From Gymnorhina tibicen (lineage: Eukaryota > Chordata > Aves > Passeriformes > Artamidae), in contig VXAZ01007517.1 of assembly GCA_013399875.1 (NCBI GenBank), positions 434,001 through 498,000 on the forward strand: 64,000 nucleotides of DNA, in the 5' to 3' direction. Below the pieces are notes generated by a model, which saw nothing but the letters and a program-made list of their open reading frames with translations, was not told the origin of the DNA and searched no databases. Numbering within the stretch: position 1 is the first letter of the stretch; each line of letters opens with the position of its first letter. Below, piece by piece: positions 34,982 to 49,560 of the stretch. A program made the translations under genes and the position numbers.

Positions 34982-37900
34982 GTAGTCAAAGGCAGTAACA
35001 CAGATCCCCAAAATTTTCTGTGATACCCACAGACAGAGGCAGCTTTCCCAGTGCTGAATACCCTCCACAAAAGGATGCAATTTGTTAATTAACTTACATC
35101 CCTAAGAAATATTCATTTTTTACAATGTTAGAGGCTACACTAAGCTGCTTATATGATAGACCTGTGTGTTCACAGCAATATTTATATTGAATGTGTCACT
35201 GAAACAGATCCTGAATTTCAGCTAGAGTTGGAGGTCTGTAATTTTTCAAGGATTTGTCATACGAATGTGTTGACAACCTTAGCTGCTATTCTTCTTCAGC
35301 ATCCCTCAGAAAAATCCACATGGAATTTCCTGGGCTGATATGCATCACACACTTCTCTTTGCTTAAGATTGAAGTCTGTGGCAGGCAGGACAGATGTTAG
35401 TTTCTCCTATATGGCAAAAGAACCCATATATATTTCACAGCCTGAAGCCTCAAAACATATAGATCTAAAATAGTGCTTCTTCATCACAAAAAGAAACAGT
35501 TTCATGTTCCAAAGTTGTTCCAGTCCTGGATAAAACTAAATGGTTTTCCCAGTCATTTCACTTGTCCCTTTATTTAGCCACGCATGTTTTTTTTTTCCTT
35601 CCTGTCCTCTTGTCTCTCCAGAACTGTGCTCAATGGTACGTTACAGATTTTTAAAAACTGAACAATCTCTTTTGCTGACATATGAAAACCAACTGGACAC
35701 ATTTCACTAGAACTGAGATCTCAGGTCAGAGTTTTATATAACATGTTTGCATTATTGTCAGCAAACTCAGAATCTCCAAAAGAGGGAGTGGAAAGAGGAA
35801 AAGGGTCTCATGACCTTCAAATGGATCCCAGCTTATCCACACTCTGTAACCATCTGTGGCCCCTAGTTGCACAATTACGTGTCCTGCAGGTGGAAAATGA
35901 AATTTCCAAACCCCATAGAACATCAAATAAATTTATGTTCGAGTCCCTGGTTTTAACAAAGATTCAAGGAGCTATTATTTTATCTGAACTGTTTTTTGAT
36001 TTTTATTCTGGCCTTGAAATAACACTGGTTTTTGTTTTGCTTGAGAAGGAAAAAATTCTTAGCATGCATGTGACTCAGAAGAAAACCTGTTTGTTTTCTG
36101 CAATAAGTAAATGATGAATCATTGGTGGTTTACCACATTTATTTCACTGCACATGAGATGTGTTGTGCAGTTAAATTTGGTAAATCTTAGTACCTCAGGG
36201 CCTGATTCTGCAGCCCTTGCTTGCTCTGGAGCACTCAGAGAAGCTGTCTGCAGGGAAGAAGTCTAAATGGAGTGCTAGGGAGCCAAAGCCAGCAGGTTCA
36301 TTCCCATGCCATAGGGCAGGGATCCGAATTTGTCTCTCCAGGAAGAACAACCTTGAATTAACAATGCAATCTGACAGCTTCAAGAAAGGCCTGGCTGGAA
36401 ATAAGAGTATATTTCAGAAACTGGATTAAGCTAACATCCCTGTGCTTCTCCCAAAGGGAGCAGAGACTGAGAACAAATAGGCTGGGAAAGCCTATCCATC
36501 TCATAGTGCAGTAATCCAGTTGTAATTAGGTGGCTCTCTGGTCATTGGCTACCCTGAATCACAGTAAGGCATTGATTCCTCCTGCTGGGGTCACACCTGT
36601 GCCTGTTAACATCAGGTGCTTCTTCTTCATTACAAGAATGACTGTTTACAGTGCTTGTACCTTGATGCACTGTAGGGAACAGGCCATCAAAAGATGGACC
36701 AGATGACTGCATAGTACATTTTTGTCACAGATTCCTGCAATTCTTTCTCGGTATCTTCCTGTTAACCCTGCCAGTGCCCAACTGAGAGATAAAAGTAGCA
36801 GTTCACAAAGAATTCAGTAATACAGGATCAACACTTGCATAGAATATACCAGAAAATCTCAGAGCCTTTTCTTTCATAACTAGTGAAAATATCATAAGAG
36901 TAGTCTGTTTGGAAAAACCCCAAACATTTGTGTTTTGATACAGTGTCAGATATTAAAAGCTTTCAGTAGGCAGGAATCCTGGCATGCAGGTTTGGTGAAT
37001 GACTGATATTCTACTCAGGCAATGGACAAATGGAGCTGGATGAACAAAGAATCAAATCATGCTGTGATTGCTCCCTTGAAATGAAACCCAGGACATCCAG
37101 GAGAATGCATTCTAGCTATTTTTCACACTTTGTACTTTTTTGGTAACTAATAAGGTCCAAACCATCGAAAGAACAGATATATAACCAGAAGATAATATTA
37201 GAAGATAATTCTGATGCTATATTTACTTTGAAAGGAAACTCTACCAGGAACACTGTTGTAGACAGGTCAGGATCAGAATCCATGCTCTGGAGTGTTTAAC
37301 CTAATGAAATGGATGACTTTTGGATCAGCCATTACATCAGTAATGAGAATGATGAAGCTGATGAAGGATAAACTGAATAGAACAATTTTTCAGGCAAACC
37401 GGTAAATGGAAAATAGATTTTAGACTGTTAAAATAATGATAGTAAAGAGGATGAAATTCATTGCTATCTGGTTGCTAATCATTATGCCATATGCTAGCAA
37501 ACCTTCAGAGTTTATATATTTGCTTCAAAATGTTTTACCTGGATAAACGTATTTAAAGGTTTAATGTATAAGATTTAGTGCCCTACAAATCTTCATAGCA
37601 GTTGACAGCTTCCTTGCCGTTCGAAGAGATGAGCTTGGAAGATGGAAAATAAAGGTCTCCCTAGAGAGAGCAGATGGGGTGAGAATGATGAGGGAAAGGG
37701 ATTTATCATGAGATGATTTGAGCTGAGATTTAGAGTGAAAATTACCAAACAAGATAGGGACTTAGGGATGTCACTTCTACAAACCAGGACTATCAATAAG
37801 GACTTAAACACCAGATTCCAGAAAGAAATAAGGAAAACTGAAGTCTTGGCTATAGAAAAGGGCTCTGGGATCCGACTTTCTTTACCATACATACAAATGT

Positions 37901-40036
37901 ATTTCGTTGGGGAAGGGCATGAGGAGCTGGATGGGAGAAGTTAAGAAAGTACAATGTTCTGAGAAACCTGAAAAGGTGAGTGCAGGCACGGTATCTTTCA
38001 GAAAAACTCCTCCAAAGAGTAACTGAAACACAAAACACCCCTTAGACCACTTTCTGATCTTTTCTTAGGCTGTACTTTGGGCTCAGAGAACATCTCCATA
38101 TATGCTAGCAATCAAGTAGTCACAGCTGCAGCGCTGGTTTCTCTCATGGTTAATCTCCTCCCTTGCCCCCAGCTCTAGCCCTACAGTGAAGTCATTGTGC
38201 TAAACCCCTGACATCCCAATAACTTCCATAGCAACAGAGCATGGTGTCCTAAACACAAGATTAGGCATAGAGCCTGACCAGAGGAGGAAATTGGGATGTG
38301 GGGGTGGGGGCTGTGGCTGGACACATGCGACACACCTGGGGCCCCGTGATGGCCAGGGAGGGGTGAAGGCGTGGCAGTAAAAGCTGGAGAGCTGAGAGCT
38401 GAGCTGGTGATTCTGTTTGTGGCACTCCAGAGAGGCATTGCTGGAGCCCTGTTATCCTTCACTGCTGAAGGCAATTTTTGTCTGGCTTCCTTCTGCCAAA
38501 GTGCTGCATACTTGAGCTGTCTGTGCTATCCCTCAGTAGCCTACTGAGGCTTGAGCACGGACAAAAACAGCACCAGAGCTAAGCAGGACTATAATGCTTC
38601 CTGTACTCAATGTGCTTCAGCCAAATTCATGGTTCCTTGTAATCTAAGATGGTCATACAGTAATTTAGACCCCCTTGAACTCATATTCCCTTATGAAGTT
38701 AGATTTCCTGAAGATAAAGCCCTGTTGACATGGGAAAGTTTTACTGGTTATACAGACAAAGTTAAGCTGGTGTTACCACACCCTGCACATGTGGAGACTC
38801 CTTTGGGTGTAAAAGTGACATTTTCAGTATAGCCTGCACCTCTACTTGTGCTAAACCAGAAAATTCACATTGATATTTCATTGGAGGAGTACCCTACTAT
38901 CTGAGCATAGACACCTTCACTGAGTTGGTAAAGTCAGGAGCCCAGATGCTCCAGAAGTCCCTGGGGGCAGGTGGCTGCATCTGGGAGGTGATTCACAGTT
39001 TCAAATTTATGAGCCAAATGAGTGTGCTCTGAATTTCTTACCATTGTTTACTACAGATTACCTTTTTCATTAGCCATGTAATTAGTTTCTCTAGTCTAAT
39101 TTAAACCAGAAAATAGGTGGCAAAAGAAATAGGAACTAGCTAAATGTTAGAATCAATTTAGCCTTAGCAGGAAGCTCTTTGTGAGGCTAGATTTTCTTAG
39201 GAGGATCTGAAAGCATATTCTTGACACAAAGGTTCCCTGTCCAGTATTATGTCTTTTCACAAGGAGGAGAGGTCAACTACTGAAAGAATAAAATCTGCCA
39301 GATTTTTTTTTAATATGGATAAAAATATGTATTCTCTTTTGGCTGAACTCTTGGAAATCCTTGATGGTTTTTGGCTAAGAAGTTTTGAAAGAATATTTTG
39401 CTAAAGGCAGCTCAAAATTCAGTGTGAAGCAACTAAAGTGGTAAAATTTAATAATTTTCTGAGGTACTGAAAACACGGTGGGGAAATTGCTGGAAAACTT
39501 AAATTATAGTTGGTACTACTGATGGTTGAAAACATAAATTCTTGAAGTTGTATATAAGTGATTTCTGTGGTTTATAGACATGGATACTCTTATTGTGCAG
39601 ATACAGCTCTAATCTGCCTGGAATCTCAGAGTTTCTGGCCTTTGTCATACCTTGTGATAGTCTCAATAAATAGTCCACTGATTACCGGTGCTTTGGTTGG
39701 ACTTATTTCATGGATTGTTTTCTTTTTCTTGTGCTACACAGGCAGCTCAGTGGGAGTCTGCAGCTTAATTAGTTTCCCTATTTTGATCAGAAATCAAGGG
39801 TAGATCCAGTTAGCCTAACTCAGACATCTAACTTACTCCTATATTTTATGAATCTGATGAAGTAGCTCTCCTAAAGTAAATGTGCCACTTGCTGTTGCAG
39901 TCAACAGGAGACTACAGGTGACTTTGAAGGTTTCCAGAAGAGAGTCTGTCTAAGTGGTCAGAACCCTTCTCTCTGCAGCCCTTCAAAGACACCTGTGTTT
40001 CTCCTTCCGACTGTAAAGGGAATTTAAGCACTTAAC

Positions 40037-40069
40037 TCACTAGGTGCCTAAAATTTAGGTGCCAAGTGA
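40037..40069. repeat. Imperfect 16-bp inverted repeat
   Basis: TCACTAGGTGCCTAAA at 40037-40052 pairs with TTTAGGTGCCAAGTGA at 40054-40069 at 13 of 16 positions, and the outer AGCAC/GTGCT at 40028-40032 and 40070-40074 are also complementary. The octamer TAGGTGCC is also repeated directly. It could be a collapsed transposon terminus or chance. Confidence 0.35.
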
Positions 40070-40137
40070 GTGCTTGAATGAAGGCAATACAATTCTGTTT
40101 CAGATTTATGACATTTCACACTAAGAATGCATCTATA

Positions 40138-40171
40138 TGCACACACATATATATTTTATATATATATATCT
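40138..40171. repeat. CA/TA microsatellite
   Basis: A short (CA)n run passes into (TA)n with one TTT interruption. It is an ordinary simple repeat. Confidence 0.7.
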
Positions 40172-41308
40172 CATGCCTTTATCCAAGTTGGCATGCTTCA
40201 TTTGAGATATTTTTATTTATAAATATAAAAAGTTTATATGGAAACCTGCCAGGTAACCCTGGTTTTGTATTTCTGATTTCAATTTGACACAGTTTGCAAA
40301 TGCCTTGCCTCCCAGAAACACAAGCTTTCTTACCTCTTATTAAGTTCACTGATCTGGCCTCCCTGTGCGTCTGGTTTGCATTCTTTTTTTAGCCATCAGA
40401 AACTTACTGCCAAGAAGTAGCACATTTAAAACTGCACAATTTACAGAAGCAACAGTAGATGATTCATTGGTTGAGCTTTAACTTGAGCACTCAGCAAGAA
40501 AATACCGTGCATGGACCTTTGTGGTGAGGGCAGCAGAAGCAATGTTATCCTTTTGTGAGCAATTACTTACTGTAAATTGTAGCTTTCAAGTCTTGGTGGC
40601 ACCGTGAAGAGGTGTGTCCCCCCATTGTCCATGTATGGTAAAGATGTACTGTAAAATCCACTCTTTATATTTAAACCAACCCTTTTGCCTTCCAGTGAAC
40701 ATAAGCCAAAAAAAATAGTTGTGAATATTTCATAAACCCAAATATTTTGTGTGCAACTTTTTCTGAAATTAAGCTTCTACTTAAACTAGGTAGCAAATAT
40801 TAGTTCTAGACAGCTATGGAAGAAAAACGAACCTGATTTCATCATTTAAGCTCACCACAACACTTTAAATGGTTCCTTCTGTCATGTGGAATGGAAAAAA
40901 AACATTTTAAGCTAGCATGTATTTATTCTGAAGCACTAAAAAATCAAAACTTATGAAAAAAATAAAGAGAAGCTGTTCACAAAATGTAAACACACAGTAT
41001 ATATTTCACATGTTTTTCTGTTGAGACCCACAACCTGAATCCCTCTGGCTAATTTTGTTAATTAAATATCCCATTACATTCTTCATCTGATAGTGTCAGA
41101 CTTGTGTATTCTGGCAGAAGTCTAAATGCTGAACTCTTCCTAGTGTAAGAAGACACATCCCAAACTGAATTTTGGTTCCCAGTTTATCCAAGCACTAGTT
41201 ATGTGTTTGGTTTTAAAGAATATAAATGGTCCATTGAAACTGATGTGCTGTGAGAGTTCCACACCAGACAAATGACCAGATCTGACTCTGGCTGCGGCTG
41301 TGCAGCTT

Positions 41309-41360
41309 GACAGAAGTTAATGGTATTGCTGAGATATAATTGAGGGCAGAATTTGGCCCT
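41309..41360 (+). repeat. Possible ancient interspersed repeat relic, copy C
   Basis: GAAGTTAATGG, then TATTGCTGAGATATAATTGA, then GGGCAGAATTTGGCCCT keep the order seen in copy A (CAGTGG, TATTGCTGA, purine tract) and carry the GCAGAATTTGGCCC end that I recall from the same family in other sauropsids. A related GAATTTGGCCCT occurs at 43098-43109. Confidence 0.35.
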
Positions 41361-44300
41361 GGTCCCATGCTTGTCATAACTTACCATACTACGCTCAATG
41401 TTAAAAGTTTTGTACAAGGAACTCCATGCAGAGCTCCAATGATTAATGGGATCTGGATGCAGAAATTCCTGTGGGCTACAACTGAAAATTCATTCCTCTA
41501 TTTTGATGGCTGTTCATTTTAATAGAGGACTTTGATACCACATTGTGCCGACAACTGTAGAATAGTCTGGCTACTTATATTTATCACTTTAAACTTCCAG
41601 AGGCTCTTGAAACCCTTATGGAAGCTAGGCATTGCATGAAATTCCAAAGTACCCAGAAGTTTAAAGCTGCTGTTTACTTCTTACCTTGAATTTTGAAAAG
41701 TCCTGAGAGATATTATTTAAGTTTCTGTAGGGAGTATTAATACATTTGAAAGGAAGGTAACAAAGGATAATTTTGTATATATATGTACTAGTACAGCCAT
41801 AGCAGACAGTTAAAAAGACTTTCCTTACAAAAAGTAACGAAACTTCCACAAGAACATAACATTTCCATTATATTGAGAAAGGTAAACTGCAGATAGTTCT
41901 GTTTCTCAAATGGGATGCTTTATTGAAGAGAGCATGGCATTATCCCAAATGGACATTTGAATCTATTTCAGATATTATGAGCTGTTAATTTGCTGTTATA
42001 ACAGCCACAAAGGTGTTCCTTCAGCCTGAGCTGGCAGCAACAAGGATATGAGCTGGAAATCCTAATGAAGGTAATTTTTAGCTACTTTCTCCCCCACCAC
42101 CCTTCCTTTTTTACCTGTAACATATTTCTTTTAAAATTCTGAGGTGTGTTTCTCCAGTAAAAGACACTCTTAGTATAAAGACGATCTGAGTATTGCTTAG
42201 CCTGCCCTACAGAGTGGTTCTCCTGAGCCGGCAGAGGAGTGATAGCAAAAAATGTGGTCTTTGATCCTTGGACTCTGTGATTACATTTAAAATTCCACAG
42301 GTGAACCAACCATGGGTGGACATTTAAGCACTATGTGAGTGAAGGGTAAGGAAGGATGGCAGATTTGGCATGTGTGATTTCAGCTTCTTGAAGATGACAC
42401 TGTATGGCACTGTCACCTACATGTCCTGCTCCAGGAGATTTTTCTTCTAGACAGCCCCGGATGCATTGAAAAGAGAATATCTTGGATCCTTGTGGAGCAG
42501 CAACAAAGTGCTGAGCATTGTTTCTTCTGGTCACCTCCATTTTCTCCCGCTGTGGAGAAGATGGGGAGGGGGAAGGAGAAGAAGGAGGTGTTTTCAGATA
42601 CAAGCCCCATCTAGATGCGCTAATACAAAGCACAGCAGTAGACACAACTAGGCAAAAGCAAACTGTGGTTTGTATTGATGCAGCTTAGCAGAAGGAAGCT
42701 GCTCTGGTGCATTTTGCAAACTACTGGGCTTTTTGCCTGTGCGTGCTGCACTTTTTCATCAACACAACTACTGAGCCCTGAGCTCAGGTGCAGACCTCTC
42801 CAATCTCTGGCCAAGCAACTTCTCTTGAACAGAAGGGTCAGGGTAGTGAATATGGGTGAAATGGAGAAGGCAATCATCTTCGCATAAAATTCTGAGCTTG
42901 TCAATACCAGAAGAGAAGCAAAGTTGTAAAACCTGTTGGCAGGAGTGCAACCCAAGTGAAAAATCAGTGCAGGATTACCAGCTGAATTGTACTCTAAGTC
43001 TGTGAGCCAGTTTCTGTTCTCATAGGGTGCAAATCTGGACCAGCTCTCTTAACTCCAGGAAAATATTTCAGGATTTATATCTTCTGAGTGGAGCTGAATT
43101 TGGCCCTCTCTCGTGCAGACTGGAGTTATACTGTCACTCCACAAACTTCAGTATTTTTAGCAGCAGTTGTCACATCTAATCAAACACAAAATTTAGCAGG
43201 ATGAAGTGAGAAAAGTGCATGGTTCAGGAGATTTAAAGCCAAAATTCCAAGCATTTTATCCAATCTCTAACTGACAGATAAGTAAAGAAGTTTGTATATG
43301 TATATATGTATTTAAGAGTTATTCACTGGTACTTTTATGCTCTTAGAAACATTCCACTTCTGAAATCTCTAGCAGACACCTCCTATCCAGAGACTAGTTT
43401 ATTAGAAACACCCAAAACCCCAAGCAACAAACCCTCAACAATGATATGTTACCTTAAAAGTGAACTATTTACAATGTTAATTCATAAACTAACCACATTC
43501 ATTTAGAAGAGATCAGAGACAATAATACATAACCTATTTGCTGATGCAGATTACAAGACACAAATGCTCACAAGTTTTTCAAAAGAATCTAGGACCAAGA
43601 GCTGACCATATAAATTAGCTGATAAAAAAGTTAGAAAAAGAGATAACAATAGCAATTCATAAGCAGAACCATGTGTACACATAGGGAAAAAAATTTGGTA
43701 GGCAGTTCAGTCCTTACTGTCTATTCATTACTGATTACTCCCTCATATTTATCTTTTAATTCCCCATATCAAATCTTTTCAATCCATCATCAGCTATGGA
43801 GATCAGCTGACATATGTTTGCCTAGTTCAATCTGGCCTGAGGCAATATCACAGCTGGAGGTATTTCTCAGAAAAATGACCTATCCAGAGTGTATTGTCAG
43901 TAATTCAAATGATGTAAAGTCAGTAATCTTGAAGAACTATTTTGAGGAGTTGGTGTATTCTTTTTCCATGGTTTTAAGGAAAAGGATTGGAACAAAGCAG
44001 GAGGTATCAAAGAGGTGAAATATTTGGGAATCCTGAATGCTCAATGAGCATCCTGAAAAAAAGCAGTAAGTGCAGCCTCCTCTACTCATTCTTTTACTGC
44101 GTGACTATCTGGAAATTTATCTGTAGAGTTTCATTAGTACTGTGAGAGTGATTTGTCGAGAAGAAATTCTTAAGTCTGTGTTGGGAATAATGTCACAGGG
44201 GTGAGATCGTGATCTTGACATTCAGTTGTTGTTTGAGAAAGAACTGAAGTTTTGCAGTTCCAAAGAAAAGAAGAAATATCTGTGAGAGGAGACTGAGGTT

Positions 44301-44540
44301 TTAAATTAATAGTTAATTATTTAAGAACCAATTGCAGTTGGAGACACACAGGAAGAAAAATTTCAAAGTTTCTATTATTCTTTTCTTGGGTTATTTTGAA
44401 GTTCTCAAGGTTTTCAGCTTCTTTCTAAAATGGCTGTACATGTGCAGTTACAGCATTTCTGTGAGTACCACCCCCACCCTTACGTGGTCCTGCTGGTATT
44501 TCTAACTGAGGTTGTGCAGCCTGACTCTGCACATGTTAAA

Positions 44541-44566
44541 AGGAGTCATGCTGCTGACTTCAGTGG
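44541..44566 (+). repeat. Possible ancient interspersed repeat relic, copy D
   Basis: AGGAGTCATGCTGCTGACTTCAGTGG-type sequence here contains the GACTTCAGTGG core that corresponds to CTCAGTGG in copy A. Only the first part of the pattern is present, so this is the weakest of the four copies. Confidence 0.25.
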
Positions 44567-47500
44567 CTTTTTGAGAAGCCTTGAGGAACCAAATGAATTC
44601 TGCCTTTTCTCCATTTCATTTTGTACTGGTGCTTGAGTGGCAGAAATGTGGAACAAGATAGTCCATTTGGCTGCACATTTGCTGAGTTTAAATGAGGTGG
44701 GTGAGCAAGCTTTAACATGTGTTTGAATAGCAAAAACTTGCAAACAGGCAGTTTCTGTGGGAAAAAACCCTCACAGCAGAAGGAAAAGCTTTTGCTGTAA
44801 AATTTTACCTGATAGTTCATTTTTTTTTGTCCTTTAAACATTATGGAAAGAATAAAAGTTTACTGGTAGGAGTGGGGTTAGGGACTACCTGAGCAGTACC
44901 TTATTTCCACTGTAAATCTAATATGGGAGAAAAAAACGTGGAGAAGGGTGGGTGAAACATGGCACATATGTTATTAGAGAAATGCAGGACCCGAGAAAAA
45001 TAGCTTCCAAGAGGATTTACTTGGCTATGTGTCAGGCTGGGGAGTATTTCTCTGCTTGAAGTGAACCAGATCACTGTGAGATCAGGGGCTGACTTAACAG
45101 TCCCGGGCACAACTTGCTTGGTGACAGAGAGGAAGGAGCACTGCCATCCTTGTGTCATTTTTACACACTTATCATCAAGCCCCCAGACTCCAGACGACCC
45201 TCAAACCATCTCAGGATGAATTCAGGGTGTTGATAATGTGTAGGCTGTGCTTTCCCGTTCCTTCACTCCATACTTGCCCGAGTTTCTGCTGTGGAAGTGC
45301 ACAGATATTTGCACAAAACACAGACACTTGCTCTGTCCCTTGCCATGCATCTCACACCTTCGTCTCCCCAGGACACAAGCTCTGTCCTCTCTCTTAAAAG
45401 TCACCGATCTGGCCCAAGTGCTCTTTCCCCTGAAACTCCAATTTCTCACTGCAGCCCTGGCAGACAGCCCCTTCCACATCTGCTTCTCTCATCCCCCACC
45501 TGGACATCCCGTTTTTTGGCCCACTCCAGGGACCTGTAACCTGGGGCTTTGTTCCCTCTCTGCCCTCTCCCTTACCTCTGCTGCTTTTCCAAAGCACATT
45601 CATGTGATACCTTTGGCTGTCACTTGTAGTCCTAGAGCTGCCAGCACCAATTGCCATTTTGCTAGCCTTAAGGGTACCTTTGTGAACATATACCCATCCC
45701 ACTGGATGCTTCTCCTGGAGCAGTAGCACTTTTAACTGTACTTTGCAGGAGGTGCCTTTCGAATCCCACCTCTGTAGAGACCCTGCTCCTTTGCTGGCCC
45801 ATCTCCCTACAGCATTTCTAACAAGATTGTTGTCAATATATCGGGTAATTTATTTTCCTTACGTGTTTCAAGTTGTCTTATCCCCATATATAACTCCTAG
45901 ACAGGTCAGTCAGGTTTCTTTGGATGTCCTGTTATCTGAGATCGGTGTTGTACAGCATGGCCTGCAATGCATGAAATCAGAGCAAGCTGTATGCTCACGC
46001 CGTGCAGCATGGCTAATCATTCTCAAATGCTATCATCAGTTATCTTGGAGGAGTTAAAAAAAAAAAGAAAAATACTCAAGCAGTCTGTGGCTGATTTAAT
46101 CTTTAAAATCAGGAGAGACTTTGCAGTGATTAAAGAGCCATTTCCTGACTACATATTGATATGAGTTGCTTCCAAGTCAAATATGAAGGAGACTGACAGG
46201 CATTCAGTCTTGGTCTGATTGGCAGGTCCCAGCCCCATGAACAGCGAGCTGTTTCCTGCTCTTGTTTAAAGGCGTTCTGGGGTGGTCTGTATTTAATACA
46301 CAGCCATCTCAAGTAATGACCCTGGTATTTTCTATTGTAATTGACAAAATTGCACACTTTAATTTTCAGCATCCATAAGGACAGGTGGAAAGTTTTATTC
46401 AAAAACTGAAGGCTTCATGTTGTTTTCCAATAGCTTCCAGAAGCCAGTCACTTTGGGAGCAATTCTGTGTTCCGAGAAATGCCAGAAAAAAATGTGTGCT
46501 GAAGGATTTTTCTAATATTGTCGAGGAGCACTGAGTCCTTTTCAACATAAATCAACAAGGCAAAGAATTGCAGGCATGAACAACAACAGTTTTGTGGGAC
46601 ACTGATCTTTGAAATCTGGAAAGCACCTTTAGAAGCCTTTGATCAGCATGGAGAAGATGCTCAGGAAAAGGAGGTTTGGTCCAAGTATTTCTGCAGGGCT
46701 ACTGAATGGTTATGGCTTTGTCATTTCACTTCTCCAAGGAAAAGGTTGCTTCATCTGAAGAAAGGGAGGCTGAGATAGCCACCTTCTTCATGAAGGAGTT
46801 TGGCATATTCTTCAAGTTTGTGAAAGATATCGTGCAATATGGTGCCCAAAGTAACAGGAAATTCGACTCAGTGATTCAGCGCTCTCTTCCAGTTCTGCAT
46901 TCCTGAGGACGTAGAAAGGTCTGTGTGAACTCAATGTTTTTATTAAGGATGGCCTGGATTATGAGTTTACAATAGATAATCACGTACAAATGGCCTTCCA
47001 TTTTTAGCTTCCCCTCCCTTCAGAGGGTTCCTCCCTGCACGGACGTAGTTTTCCCTGTAACTTCAGTGTGGCTTTAGGCAGAGACAGAGTACCTGCATCT
47101 CTCGGAGTCTTAGTGCTTTGAAACCTCCTTGGTTGCAATTGTTCACACAGTCCTGTACTTTCCTCAGAAATCAAGTCAGTCCTACTCCCATTCGTGTATC
47201 CCACATCATCTCCCTTCGGAGATCCCAAGCCTGTCCTAACAAATCATTACATTCACAAAAATATCCAGCAAACTCAGGAAAAACAGCATCAGAGATTTAG
47301 TCTTGCCTTTTTTTTTTTCTCTCATCTCATCCAGATCTGATACCAGAGACAAAAAGGAATTTTGCTATCCTGATCATTCTCTTGCAGTTATTTACATTTT
47401 GTTTTATTGCTAACAGCTAATCAATTCAAACAAAACCAAATACTTCTCCAGCCTCAAATGTGAACAGCTTGTGTGTGCTTTTTTTATATGAAAGATAGCT

Positions 47501-49514
47501 GATAGTTATAATCCCAGGCAAAAAAACCTTTTCTGCAAAAAACTAAAAATGTACAAAAACACAAAAGAGAAAAGGGTTGAGGGATTCAGGAAGAAAAAAA
47601 AAGGGCTTCAGGGAATCATTGTGCTATTTGCAAAGCAAAATTGCCGTTTCTGTAAACGATTATTTAATTGTTGATATGAATTTAGCATGGTGATAAAATT
47701 TTTTCCTGGCTCTGACAGACATTCTCTAGTGGAAAGAAATAAATCTGGGGAGCTTGAATTATGTGCAATTGGATCACTGATTTTCTCTAACTTCAGCATC
47801 AGTTGGAGCTCATTGTACTTTCTGATATATTTCTATATATGAAAAAGCAACTTGAAAAGTATTAAAACTGATTAAATGTGACATCGCTCAACATAACGCT
47901 AATATAAAAGGCAATTCCAAACTGTGCGACACACCTCTTGAGTGCTTTGCTATTCTCACAGAGGCTGGAAAATGTGCTTTTGTCTCAGGAAAGGTCTTTT
48001 GCTACCTACCAGCAATGAAACTATGTCACAAACTATAATTTGTCCAAGTGTAGGACGAAACCTGAAACAAACTCAGCAGACAAAAGTAACCTGTGTTGTC
48101 ATACAGGAAGAATTAGTGTTGAGCTTTTTGATATGTTTGTGAAAACATAAAATTCCAAAGTTAATAATAAGTCAAATGCAGATGTCCAGCCTTTGACTGG
48201 AGTAGGAATGTGCGAGCAGCAGTGCCCGTATATCTAGGAAGCACCAGGGAAGTGCCTGGTATGCAAGTTGGAGTCAAAGAGGATAACACTTTTATTAGAA
48301 AATGGAAGTATTTAAATAGGATGTATTGTTTACATTCAACTGGGAGGACAGCCACAGAGGTGTTAGTTTACCCAGCTTAGAGCTGTGATGAACATGAGCA
48401 TGGAGGTAAGGAGCAAATTCCCAGTTTGCCTGCAGCATGAAGCAGAAATCCCTCTGGTTTCTGTGGGATAGGGCTTGTCCTTGATCTTCCCTTCTTTTCC
48501 TCTCCTCCATCCTAGCCATTAGGATTTCTTCCTCGTTTGGTTCAGCAGATGTTGCTTGCCTTATGCAAGAAGATGTTGTCTTAAAAAATTTCAGAGGAAA
48601 GTTCAGCCTGTGGCTTGTTACTGCCATTATTTATTTTGAACAAGATCCAAGATTATAAGGCACATGGACAATCAGGCTATGGATAAAATGATTAGGATAG
48701 GGCTGACTCAGACCTGTTAGTCTGGCAAGGACTCAGCAGTGTGTATTCCAGAAAGTGAACTCCCTAAGAGTAATTTTCCTTATCAGAAGCTTTTATAATT
48801 CTGTGTGAGATGATAGTGGATGGAAATAATCCTGCCTGAATCAAGGATATAATTTTTTCCCATTTTTTGTATTTCCAGAGATGAGAACTCTAGTCATATC
48901 TACACATAATGCTTTTATTTCTATCCTATCTTATATTTGTGTCCCGCACGTCTCTTGCTAGAGAAGCTGAATCAACAACACACGTTTTTCTAACTATGTG
49001 AACCTAGCAGAAAATCTGTCACTGCTCTTCTGAATTCCTTCTTATGATGATGTGTGAAAAGATGTAACAATCTGACTTCCTCAGCTAGCTATCCTTCAGT
49101 TCTTTTCAGTTCTCATCGCTTTAACTTCCAGCTCAGGAAAAGAGAAAAGCTGAAGTTAAAATCTGTAAGAATAATCTGAATTTACTGAATTCAGCATGAA
49201 CTGAGCACATAATATATGCAAAAGTGTTAACCTGCTAAAGAACAGCTCCTTTTATTTTGGGATTCATTCCAACAAATTAATGGAAGTTGCAGACAGTGTG
49301 CAACAAAATAAATGCATATCAAAAAGCTTAATTTATGTTTATGCTGTTAAGTATTTCCTTTCACTATTGAAAGAGAATTTCTAAGTTATGAAAGCACAAA
49401 CAGAAACTGAAAAAACAATTAAAGCTGAAGAGGGCTACTTTATTATCTATGTCTACTTTTTCTGGGCTGCATCCAGGAATTAAACTATTATTTATCCACC
49501 ACAATATATCACAG

Positions 49515-49560
49515 TAAAAAAAAACAAACCAAACCAAACCAAAAAACACCCACAAAAACC
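49515..49560 (+). repeat. (AAACC)n simple repeat
   Basis: A poly(A) run is followed by three CAAAC/AAACC units and then A- and C-rich sequence. It is the same pentanucleotide as at 55499-55577. Confidence 0.75.

Noticed and set aside
38551..38832. 93-codon frame considered as an exon relic
   Set aside because: Its amino-acid mix looks protein-like, but I recognise no family and see no convincing splice sites or paired exons.
45247..45726. 159-codon open frame, overlapped by several others
   Set aside because: It lies in a pyrimidine-rich, GC-richer patch where stops are rare in several frames at once on both strands, the mark of composition rather than coding.
46706..46906. 66-codon frame with a protein-like run (EEREAEIATFFMKEFG)
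   Set aside because: It was considered as a processed-pseudogene piece. No known protein comes to mind, and no poly(A) tail or target duplication frames it.
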